From Pandoraea sputorum (lineage in GTDB: Bacteria > Pseudomonadota > Gammaproteobacteria > Burkholderiales > Burkholderiaceae), in assembly GCF_000814845.2 (NCBI RefSeq), contig NZ_CP010431.2, positions 5,022,001 to 5,086,000 of the forward strand: DNA of 64,000 nt, given 5' to 3'. The translations under genes were made by a program, and so were the position numbers. The first letter of the stretch is position 1. Every line of letters starts with the position of its first letter. Shown here in pieces: positions 41,006 through 53,034 of this stretch. Under the pieces are notes generated by a model that was given only the letters and a program-made list of their open reading frames with translations, was not told where the DNA came from and ran no database searches.

Positions 41006-42178
41006 ATGCTGCGTCCAACCATCGCCTCCGACGACGCTCTGCCGTCCACCGGCACCCCGGCGTCCACCACACCTCTGCAACGCCTTGAGCAAATACTGAG
41101 CGAAGCGATTCGTGCGGGCGCTTCCGATATCCATTTCGAACCGATGGCGCAGCGCTTTCGGGTCCGTCTGCGTGTCGACGGTCGCCTGCAGGAGCATGGC
41201 GACGTTCCCCTGACAGCGCGCGACATGCTGGTCTCGCGTCTGAAGGTGCTTGCCAATCTCGACATCGCACAAAAGCGCTTGCCTCAGGACGGACGCATGG
41301 TGTGGCGCGAAGCTGGTGAACCGGTCGAGTGTCGCGTGAGTGCGCTCCCCACCCTGCACGGCGAGAAACTCGTGGTGCGCCTGCTCGATGGCGCGAAAGT
41401 CCCTCTCTCGCTTGAAGGTCTCGGCTATTCGCCGAAGCAATACCTCGCACTCACGCAAGCGATTGCCCGGCCACATGGCCTGATCTTGCTGACGGGCCCG
41501 ACGGGCAGTGGCAAGACCGTCTCGCTCTATAGTTGCCTGCGACGTCTGAACGACGCGTCGCGCAACATCGTCACCATCGAGGACCCGGTGGAAATTCGCT
41601 TGGCCGGTATCACGCAGGTCAATCTCAACGAACGCGCTGGCCTCGACTTTGCAACGGCTTTACGTGCGTTTCTCCGTCAGGATCCAGATGTCCTCGTCGT
41701 GGGCGAAATCCGCGATGCGCAGACCGCCGAAATCGCCATACAGGCCGCGCAGACCGGTCACCTTGTGTTCGCCACCGTTCACGCCAACGACGCGCCGAGC
41801 ACGCTCGCGCGGCTCTTCGATCTCGGTGTCGCCCCGTTCAATCTGTCGTCGACGTTACTGCTGGTCAGCGCACAGCGTCTGCTTAGGCGACGATGCCCGG
41901 CCGGGTGCGAGCCGTCCCGCACGACGACGACTGAAACAGGCCTCGCTGACACCTGCATGCGGTGTCACGGCACCGGTTTTGCCGGACGCATCGGCGCGTT
42001 TCAGGTGATGCCGATCAGCGCCACGCAGGCTATCAACATTGCACAGGCGCGCAGTCCGCACGAGCTGGCGGCGCAGGCATGCCGCGAAGGCGTCATGACG
42101 CTGCGAGAAGCCGGGTTATGGCATGTCGATGCAGGGGCTGTCGCTCAGGAGGATGTCGATGCGACGCTGCCCGCTTGA
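41006..42178 (+). CDS. pilB: Type IV pilus / type II secretion assembly ATPase (PilB/GspE-like, short form)
   Basis: This cytosolic hexameric ATPase powers pilus extension or pseudopilus assembly. The 390-residue protein has SDIHFEPMAQRFRVRLRVDGRL, Walker A GPTGSGKT (164-171), the Asp box TIEDPVEIRLAGITQVNLN, Walker B LRQDPDVLVVGEIRD and the His box GHLVFATVHANDAPS. A four-cysteine zinc motif follows (CPAGC...CMRCHGTG). It lacks the usual N1 domain of PilB (about 560 residues) and starts directly at the N2 region, as in short GspE forms. It begins the pilB-pilC-pilD-coaE cluster. Confidence 0.93.
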   Translation: MLRPTIASDDALPSTGTPASTTPLQRLEQILSEAIRAGASDIHFEPMAQRFRVRLRVDGRLQEHGDVPLTARDMLVSRLKVLANLDIAQKRLPQDGRMVWREAGEPVECRVSALPTLHGEKLVVRLLDGAKVPLSLEGLGYSPKQYLALTQAIARPHGLILLTGPTGSGKTVSLYSCLRRLNDASRNIVTIEDPVEIRLAGITQVNLNERAGLDFATALRAFLRQDPDVLVVGEIRDAQTAEIAIQAAQTGHLVFATVHANDAPSTLARLFDLGVAPFNLSSTLLLVSAQRLLRRRCPAGCEPSRTTTTETGLADTCMRCHGTGFAGRIGAFQVMPISATQAINIAQARSPHELAAQACREGVMTLREAGLWHVDAGAVAQEDVDATLPA

Positions 42179-42316
42179 TGCCAATCAGATGCCAACATAC
42201 GACATAGCGCGCATACCGTCGACGAATCGAACAGCGGGTGCTCAACACGACGGTGCAAATCATGCGCCACTGCCCCGCGAATGGCGATCACCGATCACGA
42301 TGGGCGTAGGTGCCGC

Positions 42317-43543
42317 ATGACGACGTCGACACATTTACAGCGATGGCGATGGCAAGGTCGCGATGCCGATGGACACCGTCTTCACGGAGACGTGATCGCT
42401 CACGGCGAGGCAGCCGCCCGACTGGCGTTGCGACATCGGCATCCGCAGTTGACCGTCACGCAACTGCGTCCGCAGCGCCGCCACTCGTCTGCCACACGCA
42501 CACGCCCGGCAGACGCGACCGACCTCGTGCGACGTCTTGCGACATTGCTCGGGGCAGGCGTGCCGCTGAGTGCGGCCCTCGACGTGCTCGCCAGAGGTGC
42601 GCACACACGCGGCCTCAAGCGGCTGGCCACCCTCGTCGCCGAGGATGTCGCCCTCGGGTATCCGCTCGCGCAGGCGATGGCGCATGCCAGCCGTCGCTTC
42701 AGCAACGTCGATTGTCAGTTGATCGCGGCGGGAGAACTGAGCGGCCAACTCGGCCCGACGCTGGCACGGCTGAGCGCACAGTACGATCACGTGCAAAGCG
42801 TTCGCGACAAACTGCAACGCGCACTCGCCTATCCGCTGACCGTATTGGCGGTGGCCATTGCCGTCATCATCGCGCTCCTGCAATGGGTGATCCCGGAGTT
42901 CGAGCGGCTATTCGCGAGTGCTGCGGGCGGTGGCGTGCCGTTACCGCCGCTAACCCGCTGGCTCATCGACGTCTCACGCGCGTCGCTCGACAATGGCCTC
43001 TGGGTGCTGGCGAGCACGGGCGCCTCCGGGCTGGTCGTCGCTGCGGGTTTGCGGCGAAGTCTATCGCTGCGACGTCATCGCGACCGGCTATTGTTGCGCC
43101 TGCCCGGCGTCGGCAAGATCCTTCGGATGATGAGCGCCGCGCGATGGGCCAGAACCCTCGGCACGCTCCTCGACGCCGGTGTCGCGCTACCGGACGCCAT
43201 GGACGCGGCCGCCAGCGCTTGCGGCAATCTCGTGATGCAGCGATCGGCGCACGACGTGCATCGCAAAGTGGCCCGGGGCGAGCGTCTGGCGACGGCGTTG
43301 GAAGGCGACGAACACTGGCCGCTGGCGGTGGCGCAACTGGTCGTCATCGGAGAGGAATCGGGTACACTCGGGCGCATGCTCAATCAGGCCGCAGGCCTGC
43401 TCGACGAGGAAGCGTCGCATGCGCTGGTCAGTACCTGCGCAACGCTCGAACCCATGATGATTACGTTGCTCGGCCTGCTGATCGGCGGCATGGTCCTCGC
43501 CATGTACCTGCCGATGTTCCAACTCGGATACGGTGTCGCATGA
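42317..43543 (+). CDS. pilC: Type IV pilus / type II secretion inner-membrane platform protein (PilC/GspF)
   Basis: PilC is the inner-membrane platform that the PilB ATPase drives. The 408-residue protein has two tandem T2SF domains: the first with LVRRLATLLGAGVPLSAALDVLA and RFSNVDCQLIAAGELSGQLGPTLARLS, the second with ARWARTLGTLLDAGVALPDAMDAAA and LVVIGEESGTLGRMLNQAAGLLDEE. Hydrophobic helices lie between and at the C-terminus (MMITLLGLLIGGMVLAMYLPMF). I chose the ATG at 42317. It is 138 bases after pilB, and its stop overlaps the pilD start. Confidence 0.93.
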   Translation: MTTSTHLQRWRWQGRDADGHRLHGDVIAHGEAAARLALRHRHPQLTVTQLRPQRRHSSATRTRPADATDLVRRLATLLGAGVPLSAALDVLARGAHTRGLKRLATLVAEDVALGYPLAQAMAHASRRFSNVDCQLIAAGELSGQLGPTLARLSAQYDHVQSVRDKLQRALAYPLTVLAVAIAVIIALLQWVIPEFERLFASAAGGGVPLPPLTRWLIDVSRASLDNGLWVLASTGASGLVVAAGLRRSLSLRRHRDRLLLRLPGVGKILRMMSAARWARTLGTLLDAGVALPDAMDAAASACGNLVMQRSAHDVHRKVARGERLATALEGDEHWPLAVAQLVVIGEESGTLGRMLNQAAGLLDEEASHALVSTCATLEPMMITLLGLLIGGMVLAMYLPMFQLGYGVA

Positions 43544-44400
43544 ACGCCATGAATGGCTACGCCGAGCTGCTTCTCGTCGACTGGCTCGCTCAATTCTCGC
43601 CTCACTGGCGTCTCGCATTGTTTGCGGTGTCTGGCGTGATCGCCGGACTGGTCCTGGATATCGTCGTACGACGGGTGCCTGCCGCCATCGAGCGCGCATG
43701 GCTCGAAGAATTGCAGGCCGCCGAAAGCTCCGACACCCACGCGCTGCCAGCCGCATCACCTCAGGTCTCGCCGCTTGCGCTCGCCTCGACCAGCGAGATG
43801 TCGGGCGTCGGCGCGGTCAACCTGCCCGTCGCACTGTCCGACCCCGCACCGTCGCGTCGATGGCAGCTCGCACTGCTCAGCGGCGTGCTGAGTGTCGCCA
43901 TCTCCTGGCGTTTCGGGCCGACGTGGCAGAGCGTCGGCGCGCTCGGACTTGCCTGGACACTGATCGCCCTTGCCTACATCGATCACGACACGCAACTCCT
44001 GCCCGACATCCTCACGCTCCCGCTGCTTTGGGCCGGGTTGCTCTGTAACCTCGGTCATTGGTTTGCCAGCCTGCCGTCGGCCGTCATCGGCGCGGCGGCG
44101 GGCTACATGAGTCTCTGGGCGATGTACTGGGTGTACTGGTGGATACGGCGTCGCGAAGGCATGGGATTCGGCGACTTCAAACTTTTCGCGGCGCTCGGCG
44201 CGTGGTTCGGCTGGACAGCGTTACCGCAAATTCTGCTCGTCGCCTGCGTGCTCGCCATTGTCATTGCGGGCAGCGCATGGCTGATGGGACGCTTGCGCGG
44301 CGATCAGATGTTTCCTTTCGGCGCGTTTCTTGCCGCCGCAGGTATCGTCACACTCTTCGGTGGCGACAGCCTCATGCTCTGGATCGGAGGAACTCCATGA
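43540..44400 (+). CDS. pilD: Prepilin peptidase (PilD/GspO), cysteine-less variant
   Basis: PilD cleaves leader peptides of type IV prepilins in the inner membrane and usually N-methylates the new end. The 286-residue protein keeps both catalytic aspartates: [12 protein letters not shown] (Asp148) and [19 protein letters not shown] (Asp212). The N-terminal methylase region is altered. The expected paired CxxC zinc motif after the first helix is absent, and residues 57-105 are an Ala/Ser/Pro-rich linker instead. It overlaps pilC and coaE by ATGA junctions, so translation is coupled on both sides. Peptidase activity is likely; methylase activity is doubtful. Confidence 0.9.
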   Translation: MNAMNGYAELLLVDWLAQFSPHWRLALFAVSGVIAGLVLDIVVRRVPAAIERAWLEELQAAESSDTHALPAASPQVSPLALASTSEMSGVGAVNLPVALSDPAPSRRWQLALLSGVLSVAISWRFGPTWQSVGALGLAWTLIALAYIDHDTQLLPDILTLPLLWAGLLCNLGHWFASLPSAVIGAAAGYMSLWAMYWVYWWIRRREGMGFGDFKLFAALGAWFGWTALPQILLVACVLAIVIAGSAWLMGRLRGDQMFPFGAFLAAAGIVTLFGGDSLMLWIGGTP

Positions 44401-45011
44401 CTTACGCCATCGGCCTGACCGGCGGCATCGGTAGCGGCAAAACAACCGTTGCCAATCTGTTTGCCACGCATGGCATCGCCATCATCGATACCGATGCCAT
44501 CGCGCACAGCATCACCGCCCCGGGCGGCGCAGCGATGCCCGCGATCCGCCGGGACTTCGGCGACGCCTTCATCGCACCGGACGGCTCACTCGACCGCGCG
44601 CGCATGCGCGAAGCGGTGTTCTCCGACAACGCCGCAAAAGCGCGTTTGGAGGCAATCACCCATCCGCTGATACGCACGGAATGCGAGCGTGCAGCGGCCG
44701 AGGCTGAAGGGCCCTATCTGATTTTCGTCGTGCCTTTGTTAGTGGAATCCGGCACATGGCGTGAGCGGGTCCAGCGCATCCTCGTTGTCGATTGCACCGA
44801 GGAGACACAGATTGCTCGCGTCATGTCGCGCAATCGGTTCACACGCGAGCAGGTGCAGGCCATCATGGCACGTCAGGCATCACGCGCGCAGCGACTCGCT
44901 GTGGCGGACGACATCATCGACAACGATGCACAGCAGGCACCGCTCGCCCCCCAGGTCGACCGTCTGCACGCGGCCTATCTTCAGTTGGCCAGACAGACCG
45001 GCGGCGAGTGA
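44397..45011 (+). CDS. coaE: Dephospho-CoA kinase
   Basis: CoaE performs the last step of coenzyme A synthesis. The 204-residue protein starts [23 protein letters not shown] with the P-loop at 8-15, then [20 protein letters not shown] and [30 protein letters not shown]. Its ribosome binding site GGAGG is within the end of pilD and the start codon overlaps the pilD stop. It forms part of the pilBCD-coaE-zapD-yacG arrangement. Confidence 0.98.
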   Translation: MTYAIGLTGGIGSGKTTVANLFATHGIAIIDTDAIAHSITAPGGAAMPAIRRDFGDAFIAPDGSLDRARMREAVFSDNAAKARLEAITHPLIRTECERAAAEAEGPYLIFVVPLLVESGTWRERVQRILVVDCTEETQIARVMSRNRFTREQVQAIMARQASRAQRLAVADDIIDNDAQQAPLAPQVDRLHAAYLQLARQTGGE

Positions 45012-45186
45012 TTTTCAGTCGCAGCGCATCGAAATGCCGATGTCTGGACGTATGTCGGGAGGCATTTCGTGCAGGTGTCTTGCATTCGGCGCCCAATTGA
45101 GCGCCCACTCGCGTTGCAACCCGACAGATTCCCGCATTAGAATGTCGCCATTACGCTGAAAAGCGCCAACTTCTGGGCCAACGCGC

Positions 45187-45942
45187 TTGATCCTGTACGA
45201 ATATCCGCTCAACGAACGCATTCGCACGCTGCTTCGGCTAGAAGAGCTGTTCGGGCGCTTTGCCTTTTTCGTCGGACAGGATCAGCCGCTCGATCATCAT
45301 GCGGCCCTGATCACGATGTTCGAGATTGCCGACATCGCCGGTCGCACCGATCTGAAAAACGAACTGGTCAAGGAACTCGACCGGCAACGTCAGACGCTGC
45401 AGACCTATCGCGGCAATCCCGATATCGCTTCCGACGCGCTCGAACAATTCATCGGCGAGGTCGAGCTGGCCATCGCGAACCTCAACCAGATCCCCGGCAA
45501 ACCCGGTCAGCACCTGAACGACAACGAGTGGCTTGCCAGCATTCGCAGCCGTTCGGTCATTCCGGGCGGCACCTGCCGTTTCGATCTGCCGTCGTATTAC
45601 GCCTGGCGTCACAACGATGCCGAGCAGCGCCGTCACGACATCGATAAGTGGATCGGTCCGCTGTTCCCGATTCGCGACGCCATCAGCATCGTGCTGGGGC
45701 TGGCGCGCGAGTCCGGCCATGCCAGCAAGGCGATGGCGCAGCAGGGCAGCTATCAGCAGATGCTCACGGGCCGTGTCTATCAACTGATGCAGGTGCGTGT
45801 CGCCGCCGACCTTCGTGTCATTCCGGAAGCCAGCGCCAACAAGTACATGTTGTGGGTGCGCTTCACGACGCAGGACGGCGATCTGAAGCCGCGTCCGGTC
45901 GACAGCGACGTGCCGTTCCTGCTCACCCTTTGCAATTTGTAA
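45187..45942 (+). CDS. zapD: Cell division protein ZapD (YacF)
   Basis: ZapD crosslinks FtsZ filaments and reinforces the Z ring. The 251-residue protein begins [25 protein letters not shown] and contains the conserved [32 protein letters not shown] and [26 protein letters not shown]. The start is a TTG at 45187; no better ATG is available. It lies 175 bases after coaE and 4 bases before yacG. Confidence 0.95.
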   Translation: MILYEYPLNERIRTLLRLEELFGRFAFFVGQDQPLDHHAALITMFEIADIAGRTDLKNELVKELDRQRQTLQTYRGNPDIASDALEQFIGEVELAIANLNQIPGKPGQHLNDNEWLASIRSRSVIPGGTCRFDLPSYYAWRHNDAEQRRHDIDKWIGPLFPIRDAISIVLGLARESGHASKAMAQQGSYQQMLTGRVYQLMQVRVAADLRVIPEASANKYMLWVRFTTQDGDLKPRPVDSDVPFLLTLCNL

Positions 45943-45946
45943 GCCG

Positions 45947-46141
45947 ATGACGAGCGTCGTGAACTGCCCGACCTGCGGCAAGAAAGTCGTGTGGGGTCCG
46001 CAAGCCAAATTCCGCCCGTTCTGCTCGGAACGCTGCAAGCAGATCGATATGGGCGCGTGGGCCGCGGAGAAATACACCATCCCGTCCGAATCGCCGGAAG
46101 ATCCTTCGCAGGAATCGCCGCTCGACCCGACACAACGCTAA
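45947..46141 (+). CDS. yacG: DNA gyrase inhibitor YacG (zinc-binding)
   Basis: The 64-residue protein has the four-cysteine zinc motif [40 protein letters not shown], the hallmark of YacG, which binds GyrB and inhibits gyrase in vitro. The C-terminal tail is short and acidic. It is 4 bases after zapD and ends at a terminator. Confidence 0.96.
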   Translation: MTSVVNCPTCGKKVVWGPQAKFRPFCSERCKQIDMGAWAAEKYTIPSESPEDPSQESPLDPTQR

Positions 46142-46171
46142 GTGCTGACGGACACGCACTGAGCGCCATAG

Positions 46172-46208
46172 AAAAAGCCGTTTCGACATTCACCGAAACG
46201 GCTTTTTT
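46172..46208. terminator. Bidirectional terminator, yacG / mutT
   Basis: AAAAAGCCGTTTCG (46172-46185) pairs with CGAAACGGCTTTTT (46194-46207), flanked by A and T runs on either side; it serves both convergent genes. Confidence 0.92.
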
Positions 46209-46277
46209 GTTTTTCCAGGTTCAGCGGAACTGACCCTTATTCGCCTCGCCTCCGCCCTCGGGGGCGTCACGCATGCG

Positions 46278-46712
46278 TCAGGAGCGCTGTGCCAATTCTT
46301 CGGCGAGCCACGTCAGGGGCGGCAATGCAGCGGGCAGCAGCGGCTCCACGCTCACCGGCGGATGCTCCCACGCGAGGGCCTGCCCTTCCTTGCCATGCGG
46401 CTCGCCCTGCCATGCCGTCACCTTGCAGAAGTGCAGACGCACGTACGCATGCGGGTAGTCATGTTCGAGGACACGCCACGGCGCGCAACGCTCGACCGTG
46501 ACACCCAGCTCTTCGTGCAGCTCGCGCGCAAGCGCCGCCGCGACCGACTCGCCCGCTTCGAGCTTGCCACCGGGGAACTCCCAATAACCGGCGTACGGTT
46601 TGCCCTCGGGACGCTGCCCGAGCAGCACCGCGCCATCCGGGTGCACCATGACACCAACGGCCACTTCCGTGACCGGACGCCCGTCCGGCGCCGTTTGTTT
46701 CGAATCTGTCAT
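46278..46712 (-). CDS. mutT: 8-oxo-dGTP diphosphatase (MutT, Nudix)
   Basis: MutT hydrolyses oxidised dGTP to prevent A:T to C:G transversions. The 144-residue protein has AVGVMVHPDGAVLLGQRPEGKPYAGYWEFPGGKLE and the Nudix box GGKLEAGESVAAALARELHEELG (48-70), the usual MutT form. Two nearby ATGs (46724 and 46712) are possible; neither has a strong ribosome binding site. The DUF815 ATPase gene precedes it on the same strand, as I recall in other Burkholderiales. Confidence 0.92.
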   Translation of the reverse strand: MTDSKQTAPDGRPVTEVAVGVMVHPDGAVLLGQRPEGKPYAGYWEFPGGKLEAGESVAAALARELHEELGVTVERCAPWRVLEHDYPHAYVRLHFCKVTAWQGEPHGKEGQALAWEHPPVSVEPLLPAALPPLTWLAEELAQRS

Positions 46713-46791
46713 ATCGCTACGCATTGCTGAATTTCGGGATCGGGCAAACGGCGGTCCGGGTCATCCCCGGACGACGCCACGCGCCCGATCG

Positions 46792-47673
46792 TTACGATGC
46801 CTGTGCCGCGCCTCGCTGCTTGCCCGCCCAATCGCGCGCAAACTGGAACGCCACACGGCCCGAGCGCGAACCGCGCTCCAATGCCCAGATCAGCGCTTCC
46901 TGACGCGCGCTTTCCGTCTGCTCCGCCGGCACGCCGAAGTGTTGCAGCCAATGGCCGACGATCGTCAGGTAGTCGTCCTGCTTGAACGGGTAGAAACTCA
47001 CCCACAGGCCGAAGCGCTCGGACAGCGAGATCTTCTCTTCGATCACTTCGCCCGGATGAATCTCGCCGTCGTCGGTGTGACGATAGCTCTCGTTGTCCTT
47101 CATGTACTCGGGCAACAAGTGGCGGCGGTTGGATGTCGCATAAATCAGCACGTTGTCCGACTGCGCAGCCACGGAACCGTCGAGCGCAACCTTGAGCGCC
47201 TTGTAACCCGATTCGCCGTCTTCGAACGACAGGTCGTCGCAAAACACGACGAAGCGTTCCGGGCGTTGCGAGATCAGGTCGACGATGTCGCCCAGATCGG
47301 TCAGGTCGTCCTTGTCGACTTCGATCAGACGCAGCCCTTCCGACGCGTACTGATTCAGACAGGCCTTGATCAGCGACGACTTGCCCGTGCCGCGCGCTCC
47401 GGTCAACAGCACGTTATTGGCCGGTTCGCCACGCACGAACTGACGCGTGTTCTGCTCGATCAGCGCCTTCTGGCGTTCGATGTTCTGCAGGTCGCTCAGC
47501 GTGATGGAGGACACGTGCGCGACGGGCTGCAGAAACCCACGGCCCTGCTTCTTGCGCCAGCGAAACGCCGTAGCGACGTTCCAGTCGATCTCAGGGGTCG
47601 CCGGGGGCAGCATCGCCTCCAGCCGGGCCAGCACGCCTTCCGCGCGCGTCAGGAACTGTTCCAGTTTGTCCAT
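46792..47673 (-). CDS. DUF815 family AAA ATPase
   Basis: The 293-residue protein has Walker A GARGTGKSS (92-100), a Walker B-like VVFCDDLSFEDGESGYKALKVALDG, a sensor-like VLIYATSNRRHLLPEYM and the arginine region ISLSERFGLWVSFYPFKQDDYL. The N-terminal 80 residues carry W-N-x-A-x-A-F-R-W-R, typical of DUF815. Function is unestablished; members resemble DnaA/DnaC-like AAA proteins. It lies upstream of mutT on the same strand. Confidence 0.88.
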   Translation of the reverse strand: MDKLEQFLTRAEGVLARLEAMLPPATPEIDWNVATAFRWRKKQGRGFLQPVAHVSSITLSDLQNIERQKALIEQNTRQFVRGEPANNVLLTGARGTGKSSLIKACLNQYASEGLRLIEVDKDDLTDLGDIVDLISQRPERFVVFCDDLSFEDGESGYKALKVALDGSVAAQSDNVLIYATSNRRHLLPEYMKDNESYRHTDDGEIHPGEVIEEKISLSERFGLWVSFYPFKQDDYLTIVGHWLQHFGVPAEQTESARQEALIWALERGSRSGRVAFQFARDWAGKQRGAAQAS

Positions 47674-47924
47674 GCTTCGATATCCCCGCGCCGCTCATGG
47701 GCGCTCATGTCGATGCTTCGAGGTGTTGTCGTTTCCCTTCGCTGTGCGCCGCGGTGCTTTTGCCACCCGTCCGGCAGTCCAAACGTTGTTTCCGATGGAC
47801 TTGCGCGTCTCGCTCATTCACTTCCACCGGCACATGGCCAACGCCGGTCAGGCGTCGGTGCCATGCGCCGACGGCCCTTGCCTCCTGTGGGAAGCCTGGA
47901 CCTTCAGGGCCGTCGCGTCGGGTC

Positions 47925-49154
47925 TCAGGAGCGGTAATCCGCGTTGATGCTCACGTAGTCGTGCGAGAGATCACACGTCCACAGCGTAGCGGCCGCGTCG
48001 CCGCGACCCAGCACTACGCGTACCGTAATTTCGCTTTGCTTCATCACGCGCTGACCGTCTTCTTCGCGATAGTCGGCGTTGCGGCCACCGGCGCGCGCCA
48101 CCAGCACATCGTCGAGATACAGGTCGATCTTGCTAACGTCGAGGTCGTTCACGCCCGCATAGCCGATGGCGGCCAGAATACGACCCAGATTCGGATCGGA
48201 CGCAAAGAAAGCCGTCTTCACCAGCGGCGAATGACCGATGGCATAAGCGATCTGGCGGCACTCGGCCACGTCGCGGCCGCCTTCGACCGTCACGGTGATG
48301 AACTTGGTCGCGCCTTCGCCGTCGCGCACGATCAGTTGCGCCAGCTCTTGCGAGATCGACAGCAGCGCGTCGCGCAATGCAGCGAACGCCGGGGTGTCCG
48401 TGCTGGCGATTTCCGGCAGCTCGGTCTGGCCCGTAGCGGCCACGATGAACGAATCGTTGGTGGACGTATCGCCATCGATGGTGATGGCATTGAAGGAACG
48501 GTCGGCCACGTACTTCACCAGCGCGTCGAGCACCGGTTGTGCCACGCGGGCGTTCGTGCCTACGAAACCGAGCATGGTCGCCATGTTCGGCTTGATCATG
48601 CCCGCGCCCTTGCTCACGCCGGTCATCACGATCGTCTGGCCGTCGATCACGATCTGACGCGACGCGGCCTTCGGCAGCGTGTCGGTCGTCATGATCGATT
48701 GCGCAGCTTCGAACCAGTGCGCCGGCGCGAGATTGGCGATGGCCTGCGGCAGACCGGCGACCAGACGGTCGACCGGCAACGGTTCGAGAATCACGCCCGT
48801 CGAGAACGGCAGAATCTGGTTGCTCGAGACCGACAGCAGCTTGGCAAGCGCGTCGCAAGTAGCACGCGTGGCCAGCATGCCCGGCTCGCCGGTACCCGCA
48901 TTGGCGTTACCCGTATTGACGACGAGCGCGCGAATGCCCGCATGAGCGGCCAGATGTTCCTTGCATACCGTCACCGGGGCGGCGCAGAAGCGGTTGGTCG
49001 TGAAAACACCCGATACCGTGCTGCCGGCAGCCAGTCGCATGACCAGCACGTCCTTGCGGTTCGGTTTGCGGATATTGGCTTCGGCCCAGCCCAGTTCGAC
49101 GCCCGGAACGGCGTGCAGTTGGGAGGCTTCGATCGAGGGGAAATTGACGGCCAT
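47925..49154 (-). CDS. argJ: Bifunctional ornithine acetyltransferase / N-acetylglutamate synthase
   Basis: ArgJ recycles the acetyl group in arginine synthesis and self-cleaves into alpha and beta chains. The 409-residue precursor has LMAVNFPS-type start ([39 protein letters not shown]), the cleavage site in [19 protein letters not shown], where the nucleophile is the Thr of ATML, and [16 protein letters not shown]. The cyclic acetyl route is typical of betaproteobacteria. It follows secA by 181 bases. Confidence 0.97.
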   Translation of the reverse strand: MAVNFPSIEASQLHAVPGVELGWAEANIRKPNRKDVLVMRLAAGSTVSGVFTTNRFCAAPVTVCKEHLAAHAGIRALVVNTGNANAGTGEPGMLATRATCDALAKLLSVSSNQILPFSTGVILEPLPVDRLVAGLPQAIANLAPAHWFEAAQSIMTTDTLPKAASRQIVIDGQTIVMTGVSKGAGMIKPNMATMLGFVGTNARVAQPVLDALVKYVADRSFNAITIDGDTSTNDSFIVAATGQTELPEIASTDTPAFAALRDALLSISQELAQLIVRDGEGATKFITVTVEGGRDVAECRQIAYAIGHSPLVKTAFFASDPNLGRILAAIGYAGVNDLDVSKIDLYLDDVLVARAGGRNADYREEDGQRVMKQSEITVRVVLGRGDAAATLWTCDLSHDYVSINADYRS

Positions 49155-49292
49155 GGGGGTTCGCCCGCGAGAGGTAAGGGTTCAAGCACCCGCCCTGGCG
49201 ATGTCGGCACGACAGCCCGCCGGGGCGGCGGTTGATCGGTGCGGCCGGTTTCGAAGCTTTGCACATCCTCAAAAACCGGCGCTACAAACGAC

Positions 49293-49319
49293 GCGGCGCC
49301 GATAAAGTGTCGGCGCCGC
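49293..49319 (-). terminator. Hairpin downstream of secA (possible terminator)
   Basis: GCGGCGCCGA (49293-49302) pairs perfectly with TCGGCGCCGC (49310-49319). On the minus strand it follows the secA stop but has only a weak T-rich tail, so it may be a stabilising 3' hairpin instead. Confidence 0.5.
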
Positions 49320-49335
49320 GGCGATCGTTCACATC

Positions 49336-52146
<2,811 letters not shown>

Positions 52147-52451
52147 CGGATCACTGGTTAGGGCGGCAAATGTCGTTCGCAATCGTGCAGTCTGTCGTCT
52201 GACGGAAAACCTCACCCCGGAGTTGCGCCCCATGAGTAACGATCCGCCCGAGCGTCTGCGCGCTGCGGGTCACCGGTATTTGGCACGTTGGCCGCACGCC
52301 GGTTCGATACATGTACTGAAAAATGGATTCTAGCATGCTGACGTGGCACCTCCCGAAGGCACCCAACGTCAACAAACCGGGGCTTTTAGGGGGCGGGACG
52401 AGGCGACGCCCGATGGCGGGGTAAAATATGCGGTGACTTCTGTCTCATCAT

Positions 52452-52919
52452 ATGAAACGACCCAAAGCGTCTCGCGTTGCACGCCCTCTGACCGACCTGT
52501 TATCCGCATCCGACGGTGCCGGATCGCTGCTGGTCGCCGCCGAACAACTCGGCCGTCTGGAGCGTGACGTTCACGCGCTGCTGCCCGCCGCACTCAGCGG
52601 CAGCGTGAGGCTCGCGCCGCCGCGTGAGGGGGCGCTCGTCTTCCTGGTAAGCAATAACGCGCTCGCGGCGCGTCTGCGTCAGCAAACGCCATCGCTGATC
52701 GACGGACTGGCGACGCGCGGGTGGCTCATCCGCTCGATCAAGATCCGCGTGAGCATCGCCACGCCTGAGCCGCAGAAGCCCCCCAAAGAGGCTCTGCTGT
52801 CTCGTCAGGGGCTCGTGAGCCTGCGCGATCTGCGCGACGCTCTGGAGCCGTCTCCGCTGCGCGACGCGCTCGCGCGACTCGTCGCCCGTCACTCTTACGG
52901 CGGGACGCGCAAACCCTGA
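52452..52919 (+). CDS. DciA-like DUF721 protein
   Basis: DciA proteins interact with the replicative helicase DnaB and are thought to act in its loading in bacteria without DnaC. The 155-residue protein has the DUF721 core: LSASDGAGSLLVAAEQLGRLERDVHALLP and ALVFLVSNNALAARLRQQTPSLIDGLATRGWLIRSIKIRV, followed by a basic, proline-containing tail. The helicase-loading role is inferred from the family. It is divergent from secA and convergent with lpxC. Confidence 0.82.
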   Translation: MKRPKASRVARPLTDLLSASDGAGSLLVAAEQLGRLERDVHALLPAALSGSVRLAPPREGALVFLVSNNALAARLRQQTPSLIDGLATRGWLIRSIKIRVSIATPEPQKPPKEALLSRQGLVSLRDLRDALEPSPLRDALARLVARHSYGGTRKP

Positions 52920-52965
52920 GCATTCCACGCAATTGCCAACGCCGATTTTGCTCGCGCGTCAAATA

Positions 52966-52997
52966 AAAAGGCGCCGGATCACCGGCGCTTTCTTTTT
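52966..52997. terminator. Bidirectional terminator, dciA / lpxC
   Basis: GGCGCCGG pairs with CCGGCGCT/C across ATCA, with AAAAA before and TTTCTTTTT after; it can end both convergent transcripts. Confidence 0.88.
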
Positions 52998-53034
52998 GTT
53001 ACATCCCGTCATGCAGCATGACGGTTTGCGTCAC

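Noticed and set aside
42310-44400. A 696-codon frame joining a pilC-antiphase reading to pilD
   Set aside because: The first part is an out-of-frame reading of pilC; only the part from 43540 encodes the prepilin peptidase.
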